DNA of 57,148 bases from Thermoanaerobacterales bacterium UBA4877. GTDB taxonomy: Bacteria > Bacillota > Thermoanaerobacteria > Thermoanaerobacterales > UBA4877. Position numbers and translations under genes: made by a program. Below are positions 1 to 8,505 of this stretch, piece by piece (position 1 is the first letter of the stretch; each line of letters opens with the position of its first letter). The stretch is taken from NCBI GenBank assembly GCA_002399345.1, contig DHDL01000006.1, positions 1 to 57,148 of the forward strand, given 5' to 3'. The notes under the pieces were generated by a model. The model was not told the DNA's origin and did not search any database. It saw only the letters and a list, made by a program, of their open reading frames with translations.

Positions 1-134
1 AATGTATCCCTGTCTATCCATTGTTTTTTGTCTACAACCTCTTTTTCGATAAGAGGTAGCATGGCATAGCCTCCGCCGAGTGTGAAGGCACCTATCTTGA
101 AAAAGGATAAAAACATTTCAAGGTATTTTCTCAC
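1..134 (-). CDS. Chromate transporter (ChrA family), N-terminal part only
   Basis: Reading the minus strand from a GTG at 134 gives 44 codons that run off the window edge. The peptide starts VRKYLEMFLSFFKIGAFTLG, continues with the glycine-rich GGGYAMLPLIEKEVV segment, and then DKKQWIDRD. This is the typical start of a CHR-family membrane transporter, which moves chromate or related anions. A ribosome site AAGGAG lies 10 nt upstream of the GTG. Only the N-terminus is present, so substrate and completeness cannot be judged. Clostridial chr genes are often two short tandem genes; whether that holds here is outside the window. Confidence 0.8.
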   Translation of the reverse strand, partial: MRKYLEMFLSFFKIGAFTLGGGYAMLPLIEKEVVDKKQWIDRDT

Positions 135-170
135 AAGTTAACAACTCCTTAATAAATAAAGTCTACATGA

Positions 171-1358
171 TTATTCCTGATTTAATAATTCCTCAACAAC
201 CATGGCCGCTGCACCCAAAGAGATGGAGTTTTTTGCGAACTTCCCTTCTCTCTTAAAGGTGATATTAGTTTTATCTTTAAGATGAATTTTTTTATATGCC
301 GCCGATGTAGCCACATTATAATAAAGCTTGGAGTATCTGAATAATGGACCGCTCAGAATGACGAGCTCAGGTTTCAGGATGTTAACATAATTGTTAAGCG
401 CCAGGCCAAAAATAACTGCGGAATCGGTCATGATTTCTTTTGCCAGCGCATCTCCTTGCTCGGCCATATTACATATATCTATATAGTCTATCTCATCCGG
501 TGGTTTTGATGATAGATAGCTCCTTCCTGCTTTTGCCTTTGTTTTGAATTTCTTTGTTATTTTCAGGGTAGAGCAGTAACATTCCACACAACCGTAATTG
601 CCGCAGGTGCATCGTTCACCATCCATATCTATCACCATATGGCCGAAAGAATCTTCGGAATCTGATGAGGTCCTTATAAGTTTGTTTGAAGACACAACCC
701 CTGTTCGTATTCCCATCCCACAATTAAAATAGGCCATGTTGCTAAACTTTTTACCTATGCCGAATATGTGTTCACCCAATACGGCAGAGTTAGCGCCGTT
801 GTCTACAAAGGTTGGTATGTCCATGATATGTTCAATAATATCTTTGATAGGTATATTGATCCAATCCTTGGAAGAAAAGTTCGTTGGGTTTAAGATGATG
901 CCGTTTTCTCGGTCAAGAGGGCCCACTGTTCCCACACCGATTCCCAGTATATTTGATTTAGATATGGAAAGCTCGTTTAAGGTTTTTGTAATGGCATCGC
1001 AGATGCTCTTTATTGTTTGCTGCGGTGACGAGATAGGTAGAGCTTTCTCAGCAAACACAGTGCTTAAATTGAGATTTGTTATAACGAAGCGGGCATATGA
1101 CCGTGATATGTCTATACCGATAAGATAGGGGACATTGGGATTTATATCATATAGAGCGGGCCGGCGGCCCCCGGTTGATTCGCCGATGGCAGACTCGATA
1201 ACCAGTTTTTTATCCAGTAATGGCTTAATAGACCGCTGCAATGTACTTAATGCCATATTGGCAATAAGTAATAAATCATTTTTAGCTATAGGTCCGTTTT
1301 GCTGGATTAATTTTAGTAAGGTTTTGCTGTTTTTATTTAAATCATGGACTGAATACAT
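171..1358 (-). CDS. ROK-family transcriptional repressor (NagC/XylR type)
   Basis: A 395-residue protein with an N-terminal winged helix-turn-helix (about residues 8-65) followed by a ROK sugar-kinase-like fold. Visible landmarks are the GIGVGTVGPLD loop, the VDNGANSAVLGE segment and the ROK zinc site CTCGNYGCVEC (Cys near 250, 252, 257 and 260). Such proteins repress sugar genes and release DNA when they bind a sugar. An ATG four codons upstream (1370) is rejected as start because the GGAGG ribosome site overlaps it and sits 6 nt before the ATG at 1358. The gene is divergent from the sugar island beginning at 1797, so it is a candidate regulator of that island. The inducer is unknown. Confidence 0.88.
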   Translation of the reverse strand: MYSVHDLNKNSKTLLKLIQQNGPIAKNDLLLIANMALSTLQRSIKPLLDKKLVIESAIGESTGGRRPALYDINPNVPYLIGIDISRSYARFVITNLNLSTVFAEKALPISSPQQTIKSICDAITKTLNELSISKSNILGIGVGTVGPLDRENGIILNPTNFSSKDWINIPIKDIIEHIMDIPTFVDNGANSAVLGEHIFGIGKKFSNMAYFNCGMGIRTGVVSSNKLIRTSSDSEDSFGHMVIDMDGERCTCGNYGCVECYCSTLKITKKFKTKAKAGRSYLSSKPPDEIDYIDICNMAEQGDALAKEIMTDSAVIFGLALNNYVNILKPELVILSGPLFRYSKLYYNVATSAAYKKIHLKDKTNITFKREGKFAKNSISLGAAAMVVEELLNQE

Positions 1359-1390
1359 AGATACCTCCATATGAATAACAAAGGCTATAG

Positions 1391-1750
1391 ATACATAATA
1401 ACACTTTTTATCAAAATAGCAATAAGTTTTTCTGCTTCTTTGACGTAACAGACGATACAGTAAAGTGTAAATTCAACGCCACGTTTAAGTATAATGGCAG
1501 TGAAGCATCGGATGAAGACCAAGATGTAAAAGTTACGATACTCAATAAAACTTTTCATTTAACAATCCCTGCAATAGAAAAGAGATACATTACAGGAACA
1601 CAGGGAGAGACTGCTCTTTATCTTGGTGGTTATAAGTTTTCCGACAATCTGAGCAGTGTGGGTGAATTGTATCTACAAATTATACGACGAGAGCATTTAA
1701 AAACTTTTAAAGATAGTTATTTTAAAAATTACTTGAAATTATCTGCCTGA
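1391..1750 (+). pseudogene. Headless gene remnant, family not recognised
   Basis: This frame stays open for about 119 codons between a TAG at 1388 and a TGA at 1748. It has no ATG, GTG or TTG preceded by a ribosome site near its beginning. The translation is protein-like: it contains VTDDTVKCKFNATFKYNG, an acidic SDEDQD stretch, ETALYLGGYKFSD and a lysine-rich end YFKNYLKLSA. I read it as the 3' end of a gene whose front was deleted. The promoters of the two flanking genes lie within or overlap it. I cannot assign a family. Confidence 0.5.
1395..1422 (-). promoter_or_regulatory. Probable sigma-A promoter of the ROK gene
   Basis: On the minus strand TTGCTA (1417-1422) and TATTAT (1395-1400) are separated by 16 bp, about 35 bp upstream of the ROK start. 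Confidence 0.5.
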
Positions 1751-1760
1751 TTGGTATAAT
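1733..1760 (+). promoter_or_regulatory. Probable sigma-A promoter of the first sugar-island unit
   Basis: TTGAAA (1733-1738) and a perfect TATAAT (1755-1760) are 16 bp apart, ending 36 bp before the start of the isomerase gene. The promoter overlaps the stop codon of the remnant frame. Confidence 0.6.
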
Positions 1761-1796
1761 TAATTTAAATTGTATTAAAAGGAAGGGGGAGATAAA

Positions 1797-2609
1797 ATGA
1801 AAAGGGTAGTAGCTGTCAATTCAAATACTTATCATGGTTATTCGTTGCAAGATGCCATTGCAGGAACCAATTCAGCCGGGTTTAAATACATAGAGCTTAC
1901 GGCTACAGAGGGATGGACAGAACATATTTTTCCCACAATGAGCTTTAAATATCTTTGTGATGTCAAAGATCAACTTAAAGCCGGTGGCCTGGAACCAATT
2001 ACCATGAGCGGCCACTGTAATTTGATGGACAGTGAAAGACTTAAGGATTTTATTCTTAATATTAAGCTGGCAGGATTTTTTGGCTGCAAATATATAATCA
2101 GCTCTGTAGGTGAAGCTCATATCAATGATAATGCAGTGACTTCCGATGACGTGGTATCGCAGCATATCAAGCAAATTGTGCCGTATTTGGAGGAGTATGA
2201 TCTTACATTATGCATGGAGAATCATGGTAAACATGCTACGGGAAAACTATTGAAAAATATAATAAAATCAGTGGCATCACCCAGGGTTTTGATCAATTAT
2301 GATACAGCCAACGCCGTTTATTATGGTAATGTCGATATACCGGAGGATCTGGATTTGTGCATCGGTATGGTAGGCCACGTACATCTAAAGGATAAAGCCG
2401 GTAAATATAATGAGTGGAATTTTCCAGCCTTAGGTAAGGGGCAAATCGATTTTAAAACGATTATTGATAAACTAGAGAGGGCAGATAATGACTGCCCGCT
2501 GAGTATAGAAATAGAATTTACAAAGGACGGTCCGCAGGATCTTGATGAAGTAAACCGGGCTGTTAAGGATTCATATGATTACCTCAAACATCTTGGATTG
2601 GAATTTTAG
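1797..2609 (+). CDS. Sugar phosphate isomerase/epimerase (xylose-isomerase-like TIM barrel)
   Basis: A 270-residue single-domain protein of the AP-endonuclease-2/xylose-isomerase-like fold. Typical metal-binding strand ends are visible: CMENHG near residue 140, INYDTANAVYYG near 168, and GHVHLKDK near 196, followed by ALGKGQIDF and a late SIEIEF strand carrying the last acidic ligand. Family members isomerise or epimerise sugars, or dehydrate inositol derivatives (IolE), using a divalent metal. The start has a strong AGGAAGGGGG ribosome site. It is followed 33 bp later by a Gfo/Idh/MocA dehydrogenase, a common pairing in inositol-like and keto-sugar pathways. The exact reaction cannot be told from sequence. 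Confidence 0.85.
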   Translation: MKRVVAVNSNTYHGYSLQDAIAGTNSAGFKYIELTATEGWTEHIFPTMSFKYLCDVKDQLKAGGLEPITMSGHCNLMDSERLKDFILNIKLAGFFGCKYIISSVGEAHINDNAVTSDDVVSQHIKQIVPYLEEYDLTLCMENHGKHATGKLLKNIIKSVASPRVLINYDTANAVYYGNVDIPEDLDLCIGMVGHVHLKDKAGKYNEWNFPALGKGQIDFKTIIDKLERADNDCPLSIEIEFTKDGPQDLDEVNRAVKDSYDYLKHLGLEF

Positions 2610-2642
2610 TTTATATAATAATTGAAAACCGGAGGTGAGAAA

Positions 2643-3617
2643 ATGATTAGAATCGGAATCGTAGGTATCGGCGGTATAGGTACCGTGCACTATGACAACT
2701 ATTTACATATAAAGGATTGTAAGGTAATTGCTGCCGTATGTCACTCCGCGCAGAGTAAGGAAAAGGCAAGAGAACTAAAATTGGTTCCGTATGATGATAT
2801 AACCTCTATGGTAGAAAATGAGAATATAGATGTTATAGATATATGTACACCTACATATTTGCATAAACAGCACGTTATTGAAAGCCTTAATGCTGGTAAA
2901 GATGTATTTGTTGAAAAACCTATGGCCCTGCACAGAAAAGATGCTGAAGAAATGTTTAACTTAGCGGAGGAAAAAAACCTCTTTCTCTTTGTAGGACAGG
3001 TTGTTCGTTTTGCTTATGAATCCCAGCTTCTTAGTAAGATCATAAAGAGCGGGAAATATGGAAAACCTTTGGACGGATATTTTGAGAGAATCAGCGGCCG
3101 TCCTAAATGGGTCAAAGATGGCTGGCTTTTTGACAAGAAGAAAAGCGGGCTATTACCGTTCGATCTTCATGTACATGATCTGGATTTAATTATAAGCCTC
3201 TTTGGAAAACCGGATGGCTATACCTTTACAAGCAGTGGCAGGGATGAAGTAAACTACAAGGAACATTACAGATTTAATTATATTTTTGGGGATCTAAATG
3301 TTACGGCAGAAGCAGCTTGGTTTAATGCTGATTATCCACTCAAGGCAAGATGGCGCATATACTGTGAAAACGGTGTTATTGAAAACGATGGTAAACATGT
3401 CACAATATATAGGCCGGATGTAGAGCCTTTATATTATCAGCAGGAAGAGGAGGTATCGGTATCTACAGATATCAATCTGCCTGCTACGGGTATGTTTTAT
3501 AACGAGCTTTCTCATTTCATTTCTTGTATAGAAAGAGGAACTCCTTCAGAAATTATAGGCCGTGATCAGATAATTACCGGCATAGAGATAATGGATGAAA
3601 TATTAAATAATGTGTAA
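2643..3617 (+). CDS. Gfo/Idh/MocA family NAD(P)-dependent dehydrogenase
   Basis: A 324-residue oxidoreductase. The N-terminal Rossmann domain opens with GIVGIGGIGTVH (dinucleotide-binding glycines) and carries the family EKP motif (VEKPMALHR, about residue 91). The C-terminal alpha/beta domain has the DLHVHDLDLI segment with the catalytic-type histidines. The family oxidises hydroxyls of sugars, inositols or their glycosides. An in-frame TTG at 2622 is rejected because GGAGG lies between it and the ATG at 2643 with good spacing. Probably co-transcribed with the upstream isomerase. A second paralogue starts at 8506. Confidence 0.88.
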   Translation: MIRIGIVGIGGIGTVHYDNYLHIKDCKVIAAVCHSAQSKEKARELKLVPYDDITSMVENENIDVIDICTPTYLHKQHVIESLNAGKDVFVEKPMALHRKDAEEMFNLAEEKNLFLFVGQVVRFAYESQLLSKIIKSGKYGKPLDGYFERISGRPKWVKDGWLFDKKKSGLLPFDLHVHDLDLIISLFGKPDGYTFTSSGRDEVNYKEHYRFNYIFGDLNVTAEAAWFNADYPLKARWRIYCENGVIENDGKHVTIYRPDVEPLYYQQEEEVSVSTDINLPATGMFYNELSHFISCIERGTPSEIIGRDQIITGIEIMDEILNNV

Positions 3618-3636
3618 GGAATTAATATAATAAAAG

Positions 3637-3665
3637 TTGACAACAAGAAAAATAATGTCTAATAT
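3637..3665 (+). promoter_or_regulatory. Sigma-A promoter of the lacI-type gene
   Basis: A perfect TTGACA (3637-3642) and TAATAT (3660-3665) are 17 bp apart, just downstream of the dehydrogenase stop. It starts a second transcription unit inside the island. Confidence 0.7.
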
Positions 3666-3696
3666 TATGAATTGGATAAGTGTTGTTAAACGCCAA

Positions 3697-3714
3697 AATG
3701 TAATGGATTACATT
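3697..3714. promoter_or_regulatory. Inverted repeat, candidate operator of the LacI-type regulator
   Basis: AATGTAAT-GG-ATTACATT is a perfect 8+8 bp inverted repeat with a 2-bp centre. It lies about 30 bp downstream of the -10 box at 3660 and 45 bp before the lacI-type start, where a bound repressor would block elongation. LacI-family operators are palindromes of this length, although most have a CG centre. Confidence 0.5.
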
Positions 3715-3759
3715 ATACAGATACTGGTAATATTATATAAAGCTCTGGAGGAATAGTAT

Positions 3760-4758
3760 ATGGCGACAATAGAAGATGTTGCAAAAGAAGCCAAAGTTTC
3801 GGTGGCAACTGTCTCAAGAGTACTCAATAACAAAAAAGCTGTAAAGGAAGAAACATGTAAAAGAGTATACAGGGCTATAGATAAACTTTCTTTTGAACCT
3901 AATATGTCGGCAAGAAACTTAAGGCGAAATGAAACAAGAGTTATTCTTATAGTGACTCCCAATATCACTAACCCATATTATGCCCATATTCTTGCAGGCA
4001 TAGGTGATTGCGCTCAAGAGGCCGGGTACAGCGCGCTTATACATAATACGTCCGGTAATGAAAAAAGGGTAAAAGCCGGTCTGGATATGCTCAAGAAGAA
4101 AAGAGCGGACGGAGCCATATTGTTTGCTAGCAATATGGATTCCATGTGGATAAAGGAGTATGCCGATGAGTACCCCATTGTCTTATGCTCCGAATATCCA
4201 GCTAAAGGCCATGTCCCCAGGGTTTCGATTGACAACTACAAAGCTGCGCAGGATGTTATGGAGTATATCATCGGTATGGGACATATAAGGATAGCTACAA
4301 TAAGCAGTTCCAACAAATATATTTCTACTGCACTTAGGCTGAGAGCATATAAGGAATCATTATTGTGGCATAATATTGAGGTGCATGAAGACTATATTGT
4401 ATATGCCGATGCCGACTATTCTTTTATGAGCGGTAAAGAAGCGGCTACCAAGATTTTAAAACAAAAGAACAGGCCCACGGCCATATTTTGTATTTCGGAC
4501 ACCATTGCGCTTGGTGCAATTACGGCGGCTAAGGAATTGGGTATCGATGTTCCCAGCGGACTTAGTGTGATTGGGTTTGATGATGTTGATGATACAACAA
4601 TGTTTCATCCTTATATAACTACCATTGCCCAGCCTTGTTATGATCTAGGCAGGCAGGCGTTCAGGATTCTTTATAATTGCATGAATGATGGAAAAGCTGA
4701 TGAGGTTACGGTACTTCCCCATAAGTTCATTATAAGGGAATCTTCAGGATCTATCTAA
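3760..4758 (+). CDS. LacI-family transcriptional regulator
   Basis: A 332-residue repressor. Residues 1-55 carry the classic LacI helix-turn-helix (IEDVAKEAKVSVATVSRVLN) and hinge helix (NMSARNLRRNE). The remainder is a periplasmic-binding-protein-like effector domain with VIGFDDVDDTTMFHPYITTI near the C-terminus. Start: ATG with GGAGG 9 nt upstream. It has its own promoter and a palindrome in its leader, and precedes the ABC importer genes, so it most likely controls the importer and itself in response to the imported sugar or a derivative. Confidence 0.93.
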   Translation: MATIEDVAKEAKVSVATVSRVLNNKKAVKEETCKRVYRAIDKLSFEPNMSARNLRRNETRVILIVTPNITNPYYAHILAGIGDCAQEAGYSALIHNTSGNEKRVKAGLDMLKKKRADGAILFASNMDSMWIKEYADEYPIVLCSEYPAKGHVPRVSIDNYKAAQDVMEYIIGMGHIRIATISSSNKYISTALRLRAYKESLLWHNIEVHEDYIVYADADYSFMSGKEAATKILKQKNRPTAIFCISDTIALGAITAAKELGIDVPSGLSVIGFDDVDDTTMFHPYITTIAQPCYDLGRQAFRILYNCMNDGKADEVTVLPHKFIIRESSGSI

Positions 4759-4764
4759 TTTGAT

Positions 4765-4795
4765 GTTAGCTGCGTGAAAACGATTCGCAGATAAC
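4765..4795. promoter_or_regulatory. Long inverted repeat between the lacI-type gene and the importer
   Basis: Arms GTTAGCTGCG (4765-4774) and CGCAGATAAC (4786-4795) match at 9 of 10 positions around an 11-nt centre TGAAAACGATT. There is no T-run, so it is unlikely to be a terminator. The TGAAAACG core resembles half of a LacI/CcpA-type operator. It could be a repressor site or an mRNA hairpin in front of the binding-protein gene. Confidence 0.4.
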
Positions 4796-4828
4796 GATAA
4801 ATAAAATATAATTTAGGGGGTAATTTTT

Positions 4829-5830
4829 GTGAGAAAGCGAAAGATGGTTGTTTTAATCCTTGCGCTGGTTTTGGTGTTGACCGCGGTTTTGTCTGGCTGT
4901 GGAGCCAACACAAATACAAAAGAGACAGGTTCCGATACTAATAAGGCAAGCAATGAACAGACTGCAAAGAAAAAATACAAGGTAGGCATACTGGCACCTG
5001 CGGTTACTCACGGGTGGGTTGCCGCCGTTGCTTATCATGCGGGAGACCGTGCAAAAGAGCTTTCCGACCAGATTGATTACCAGATTCAAACAAGTAATAA
5101 TGCGGAAGAGATGACATCACAATTAGACGATTTAATGACTTGGGGAGCAGATGCAATCGTTGCATTTCCACAATGGGAAGGTATGGAAGTGCCTATAAAG
5201 AAGGCGGTTGATGCAGGAATAAAGGTTGTGAATTTTGATATAGAAATCGATGTTGACGGAGTTTACAGAGTAGCTGGGGATAACTATGACATCGGTGTCC
5301 AAGGTGCAAAATATGTAGTGGATAAGTTAGGCAAGGACGGGACGGTTGTTATATTGGACGTTCCATCATCCGGCTCAGTGGCAAAGCTTCGTAAACAGGG
5401 TTTCCTGGATACGGTAAAGGAGACTGCTCCCGATTTAAAGCTCATTACGTATGCGACTAAATTTACGAGGGAAGACGGCTTAAAAGATTTTGCCGATATA
5501 TTAACGAATAACTCTAAAATAGATGCCGTTTACTCAATGGATGATGAAACTTCCATAGGTGTTCTACAGGCTATAAGGGAAGCTGGAAGGAAAGATATCA
5601 AAGTTGTGACAGGGACGGGCGGTATGCAGGAGTATTTCAAGATGATGCCTGAGAATAAAGATATATGGGTTGAATCTGCACTATATAGTCCAGACATGGT
5701 AAAAGATGCCGTAGATGTGGCGCTGAAACTCCTAAAGGGTGAAGAGGTTAAAAAGGAAACTATTATACCCACGACCATTGTAGACAGAACTAATTATAAA
5801 GATTTTCTTGATCCTGATTCACCATATTAA
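4829..5830 (+). CDS. Sugar ABC transporter substrate-binding lipoprotein (ribose/CUT2 type)
   Basis: A 333-residue lipoprotein. A basic, hydrophobic signal ends in the lipobox VLSGC, with the modified Cys at residue 24, followed by a Thr/Asn/Lys-rich linker. The mature part is a type-1 periplasmic-binding-protein fold: LAPAVTHGWVAAVAY at the first strand, the DAIVAFPQW segment, and YSMDDETSIGVLQAI in the second lobe. The start is GTG with AGGGGG 9 nt upstream. It captures a sugar outside the membrane for the ATPase and permease encoded immediately downstream. The substrate is not predictable from sequence. Confidence 0.9.
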   Translation: MRKRKMVVLILALVLVLTAVLSGCGANTNTKETGSDTNKASNEQTAKKKYKVGILAPAVTHGWVAAVAYHAGDRAKELSDQIDYQIQTSNNAEEMTSQLDDLMTWGADAIVAFPQWEGMEVPIKKAVDAGIKVVNFDIEIDVDGVYRVAGDNYDIGVQGAKYVVDKLGKDGTVVILDVPSSGSVAKLRKQGFLDTVKETAPDLKLITYATKFTREDGLKDFADILTNNSKIDAVYSMDDETSIGVLQAIREAGRKDIKVVTGTGGMQEYFKMMPENKDIWVESALYSPDMVKDAVDVALKLLKGEEVKKETIIPTTIVDRTNYKDFLDPDSPY

Positions 5831-5842
5831 ATTAGGCAATCT

Positions 5843-5869
5843 AGAGGTTACAGCTGTGCTGTAGCCTCT
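5843..5869 (+). other. Intercistronic hairpin after the binding-protein gene
   Basis: AGAGGTTACAG and CTGTAGCCTCT pair over 11 bp (one G-U) around a 5-nt loop, 13 nt after the stop codon. No uridine tract follows. Such hairpins after binding-protein genes usually protect the upstream message or partly terminate, making the binding protein more abundant than the ATPase. Confidence 0.5.
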
Positions 5870-5943
5870 GTAATAATATTATGATGCTCATAAATAACAG
5901 TAAAAAGGCCGTTGTAAAAGAAGAGGGGAATTGAGGCGGTTTT

Positions 5944-7449
5944 ATGTCAATAGTGATGAAAAATATACGGAAAGATTTTGGCAGCAACGAGGTTCTTAAA
6001 GATGTCTCTATTAATGTGGAAAAAGGAGAGATATGTGCTCTTATAGGTGAAAATGGGGCAGGGAAATCCACCTTGATGAATATCTTGGGTGGAGTTATCA
6101 AGATGGATTCAGGAGAAATATATCTGGATGGAAAGAAAGTGGGATTCAATTCACCATTGGAATCCTTAGAAGCTGGAATTGCATTCATACATCAGGAACT
6201 CAATCTTATAAATGACTTGCCTGTTTATGAAAACATGTTTATAGGGAGAGAGATAAAAAACAAAAAGGGAATTCTTGATATGCAGGCGATGTTTCATGAT
6301 ACTGAAAAAATATTTAAAAGAATGAATATTGACCTGGACCCGAGAACGATACTGCGGGATCTTGATGTATCGTATAAACAAATAATTGAAATATGCCGGG
6401 CTATGATGATGAATGCATCATTTATAATCATGGATGAACCGACAACTTCATTAACACAGCCGGAGATAGAACGTGTTTTTAATATGATGAATACATTAAA
6501 AAAAAATAACGTTGGGATCATTTTCATATCTCATAAATTGAATGAAATAAAAAGAATTTGCGACAGGTATGTAGTTCTCAGGAACGGTTGCCTTGTAGCA
6601 AAGGGTGACGTCTGTGATGTTACTACAAATGATTTGGCGTATTATATGGTTGGACATACTATACAAACGAAACGTGCTACAGGGAAAAAGGGGTATGGTA
6701 ATGAGGTTTTGAAGGTTGAAAAGTTGGAACATGACAATATATTTAAGGATATAAGTTTTTCAGCAAAAGCAGGAGAGGTTTTGGGTTTTATCGGACTTCT
6801 TGGTGACGGGCGTAGCGAATTGTTTCAATCCATTTTTGGAGCAGACGGCATATCTTCCGGAAAGATCTATTTAAAGGGAAAAGAAGTTAACATACATAGT
6901 ACTACCCAGGCACTTAAAAAAGGTATAGGATACCTCCCGAGAAATAGAAAAGAAAATGGAATAATAAAAGACATGAACATAATAGAAAACGCTTCTATTG
7001 TGATATGGCCTAAATTTGCCAAGAAGGGTGTTATTGATAAAAAATTGAATGAGGATATGTTTGATAGGCAAGTAAAATCTTTAAAAATCAAGGTGATGAG
7101 GTTTACAGATAGTATCAATGAACTATCCGGGGGAAATCAACAGAAGGTTGTCCTTGTAAGGTGGCTTTTAGCCAATCCGGATGTGTTAATCTTGGATAAT
7201 CCGACACAGGGTGTTGATGTAGGTGCGAAAGAGGATATATATAATATAATCGAGAAACTTGCGGCTGCTAATATTGCGGTAATCGTACTATCCAGTGAGG
7301 CACAGGAAATTATGCGGATCTGTGACAGGGCAATCGTAATGTACCACGGGAGGTTACAGGGGGAAGTAAGAGGGGAGACAATGAATGAACATGATATAAT
7401 GAGGCTTGCTACCGGAGGAGAATTGGGTTATGCGGAGGTGAATAAATGA
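5944..7449 (+). CDS. Sugar ABC transporter ATPase with two nucleotide-binding domains (RbsA/MglA type)
   Basis: A 501-residue tandem ATPase. The first domain has an intact Walker A (GENGAGKST, about residue 38), Walker B (FIIMDEPTTSLT) and the switch HK of FISHKLNE. Its ABC signature is degenerate (DLDVSYKQ). The second domain has a degenerate Walker A (GLLGDGRSEL) but a good signature LSGGNQQKV and Walker B (VLILDNPTQGVD). This asymmetry is normal for CUT2 sugar importers. It overlaps the permease gene by 4 bp (ATGA), which indicates translational coupling. It powers uptake of the sugar bound by the upstream lipoprotein. Confidence 0.93.
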   Translation: MSIVMKNIRKDFGSNEVLKDVSINVEKGEICALIGENGAGKSTLMNILGGVIKMDSGEIYLDGKKVGFNSPLESLEAGIAFIHQELNLINDLPVYENMFIGREIKNKKGILDMQAMFHDTEKIFKRMNIDLDPRTILRDLDVSYKQIIEICRAMMMNASFIIMDEPTTSLTQPEIERVFNMMNTLKKNNVGIIFISHKLNEIKRICDRYVVLRNGCLVAKGDVCDVTTNDLAYYMVGHTIQTKRATGKKGYGNEVLKVEKLEHDNIFKDISFSAKAGEVLGFIGLLGDGRSELFQSIFGADGISSGKIYLKGKEVNIHSTTQALKKGIGYLPRNRKENGIIKDMNIIENASIVIWPKFAKKGVIDKKLNEDMFDRQVKSLKIKVMRFTDSINELSGGNQQKVVLVRWLLANPDVLILDNPTQGVDVGAKEDIYNIIEKLAAANIAVIVLSSEAQEIMRICDRAIVMYHGRLQGEVRGETMNEHDIMRLATGGELGYAEVNK

Positions 7450-8492
7450 TGAATGATAATGAAACGGAGAAAAAGTTAAATTTCTTCGGGTTATTTAAAT
7501 ATAAGTGGGCGAATGAGCCGATATTCAGCACAGCCATAGCGCTTATTATAATGATAATATTACAGACATTAGTTTTAGGTTTTAATTATGATTCGGTAGG
7601 GAGCTGGTTTTACTCATGGATAAATAATTGGATAAATATACTGAGAAATAATGCCGGTATAGGATTAATGTCCTTGGGAATGACCTTTGTTATAATTTCA
7701 GGAGGTATTGACCTTTCTGTAGGTTCAACGTTGGTTGCAACTGGTGCGGTGATTATGACGCTAATAGATAGCGGACCGGGTGGGATTTTGTTGAAAATGG
7801 GTATAGCCGGCACCCCAGCTTATATAATAGCTATTGTCATCGGGCTGCTTTTAGGAAGCGTACTTGGAACGGCAATAGGATTATTGGTTACAAAGGGCAA
7901 GATTCCTCCCTTTATAGCTACATTAGGCGCAATGGAAATCTTCAGAAGTCTGACACAGCATTTTATGCAAGGTTATAACCCTACGATATCTACAGGATTC
8001 CTAGAGATATCCAATTTTAAAATAGGCAGCTTTATGCCGATGCCTATAATTTATTGGGGTATAACCGCATACATACTTTATTTTATTTCCAAACGGACTG
8101 TTTTCGGCAGGCAGATTATAGCGGTAGGTTCCAATGAAAAGGCGGCAAAGCTTTCCGGCGTTAATGTGGGAAGAGTGAAAATGCTCGCATATACGCTAAC
8201 AGGCCTTCTGGTTTCCATAGCCGCGATAATTCAGGTGTCACGGATAGGTTCTATGGATTTTGCCAATGCAGGCAGCGGGAATGAAATGGATGCAATTGCT
8301 GCAGCTGTTGTAGGAGGAACTAGCATGAGCGGTGGAAGGGGAGATATTTTAGGAACCGTCTTTGGGATGCTCATTATCGCTATAATGAATAATCTCCTGA
8401 ACTTATTTGGTGTGCCGCCATTTTTAAGGGAAGCATTTAAGGGTTTTATAGTGATTGGAGCAGTCCTTTTGCAGAGAAAGGAAAAAGCCTAA
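7446..8492 (+). CDS. Sugar ABC transporter permease (RbsC type)
   Basis: A 348-residue polytopic membrane protein of the branched-chain/ribose permease family with about nine to ten hydrophobic segments. Family landmarks are MTFVIISGGIDLSVGS near residue 80, GLLVTKGKIPPFIATLG near 145, and AAAVVGGTSMSGGRGDILGT near 285 (the coupling-helix region). The start overlaps the ATPase stop; a second ATG follows directly at 7449. It forms the channel of the importer, presumably as a homodimer. A dehydrogenase gene follows after 13 bp. Confidence 0.92.
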   Translation: MMNDNETEKKLNFFGLFKYKWANEPIFSTAIALIIMIILQTLVLGFNYDSVGSWFYSWINNWINILRNNAGIGLMSLGMTFVIISGGIDLSVGSTLVATGAVIMTLIDSGPGGILLKMGIAGTPAYIIAIVIGLLLGSVLGTAIGLLVTKGKIPPFIATLGAMEIFRSLTQHFMQGYNPTISTGFLEISNFKIGSFMPMPIIYWGITAYILYFISKRTVFGRQIIAVGSNEKAAKLSGVNVGRVKMLAYTLTGLLVSIAAIIQVSRIGSMDFANAGSGNEMDAIAAAVVGGTSMSGGRGDILGTVFGMLIIAIMNNLLNLFGVPPFLREAFKGFIVIGAVLLQRKEKA

Positions 8493-8505
8493 GGAGGGTT
8501 ATTTG

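Noticed and set aside
5843..5869. Full terminator after the sugar-binding protein
   Set aside because: The hairpin is good, but no uridine tract follows and the ATPase gene needs readthrough; kept as an intercistronic hairpin.
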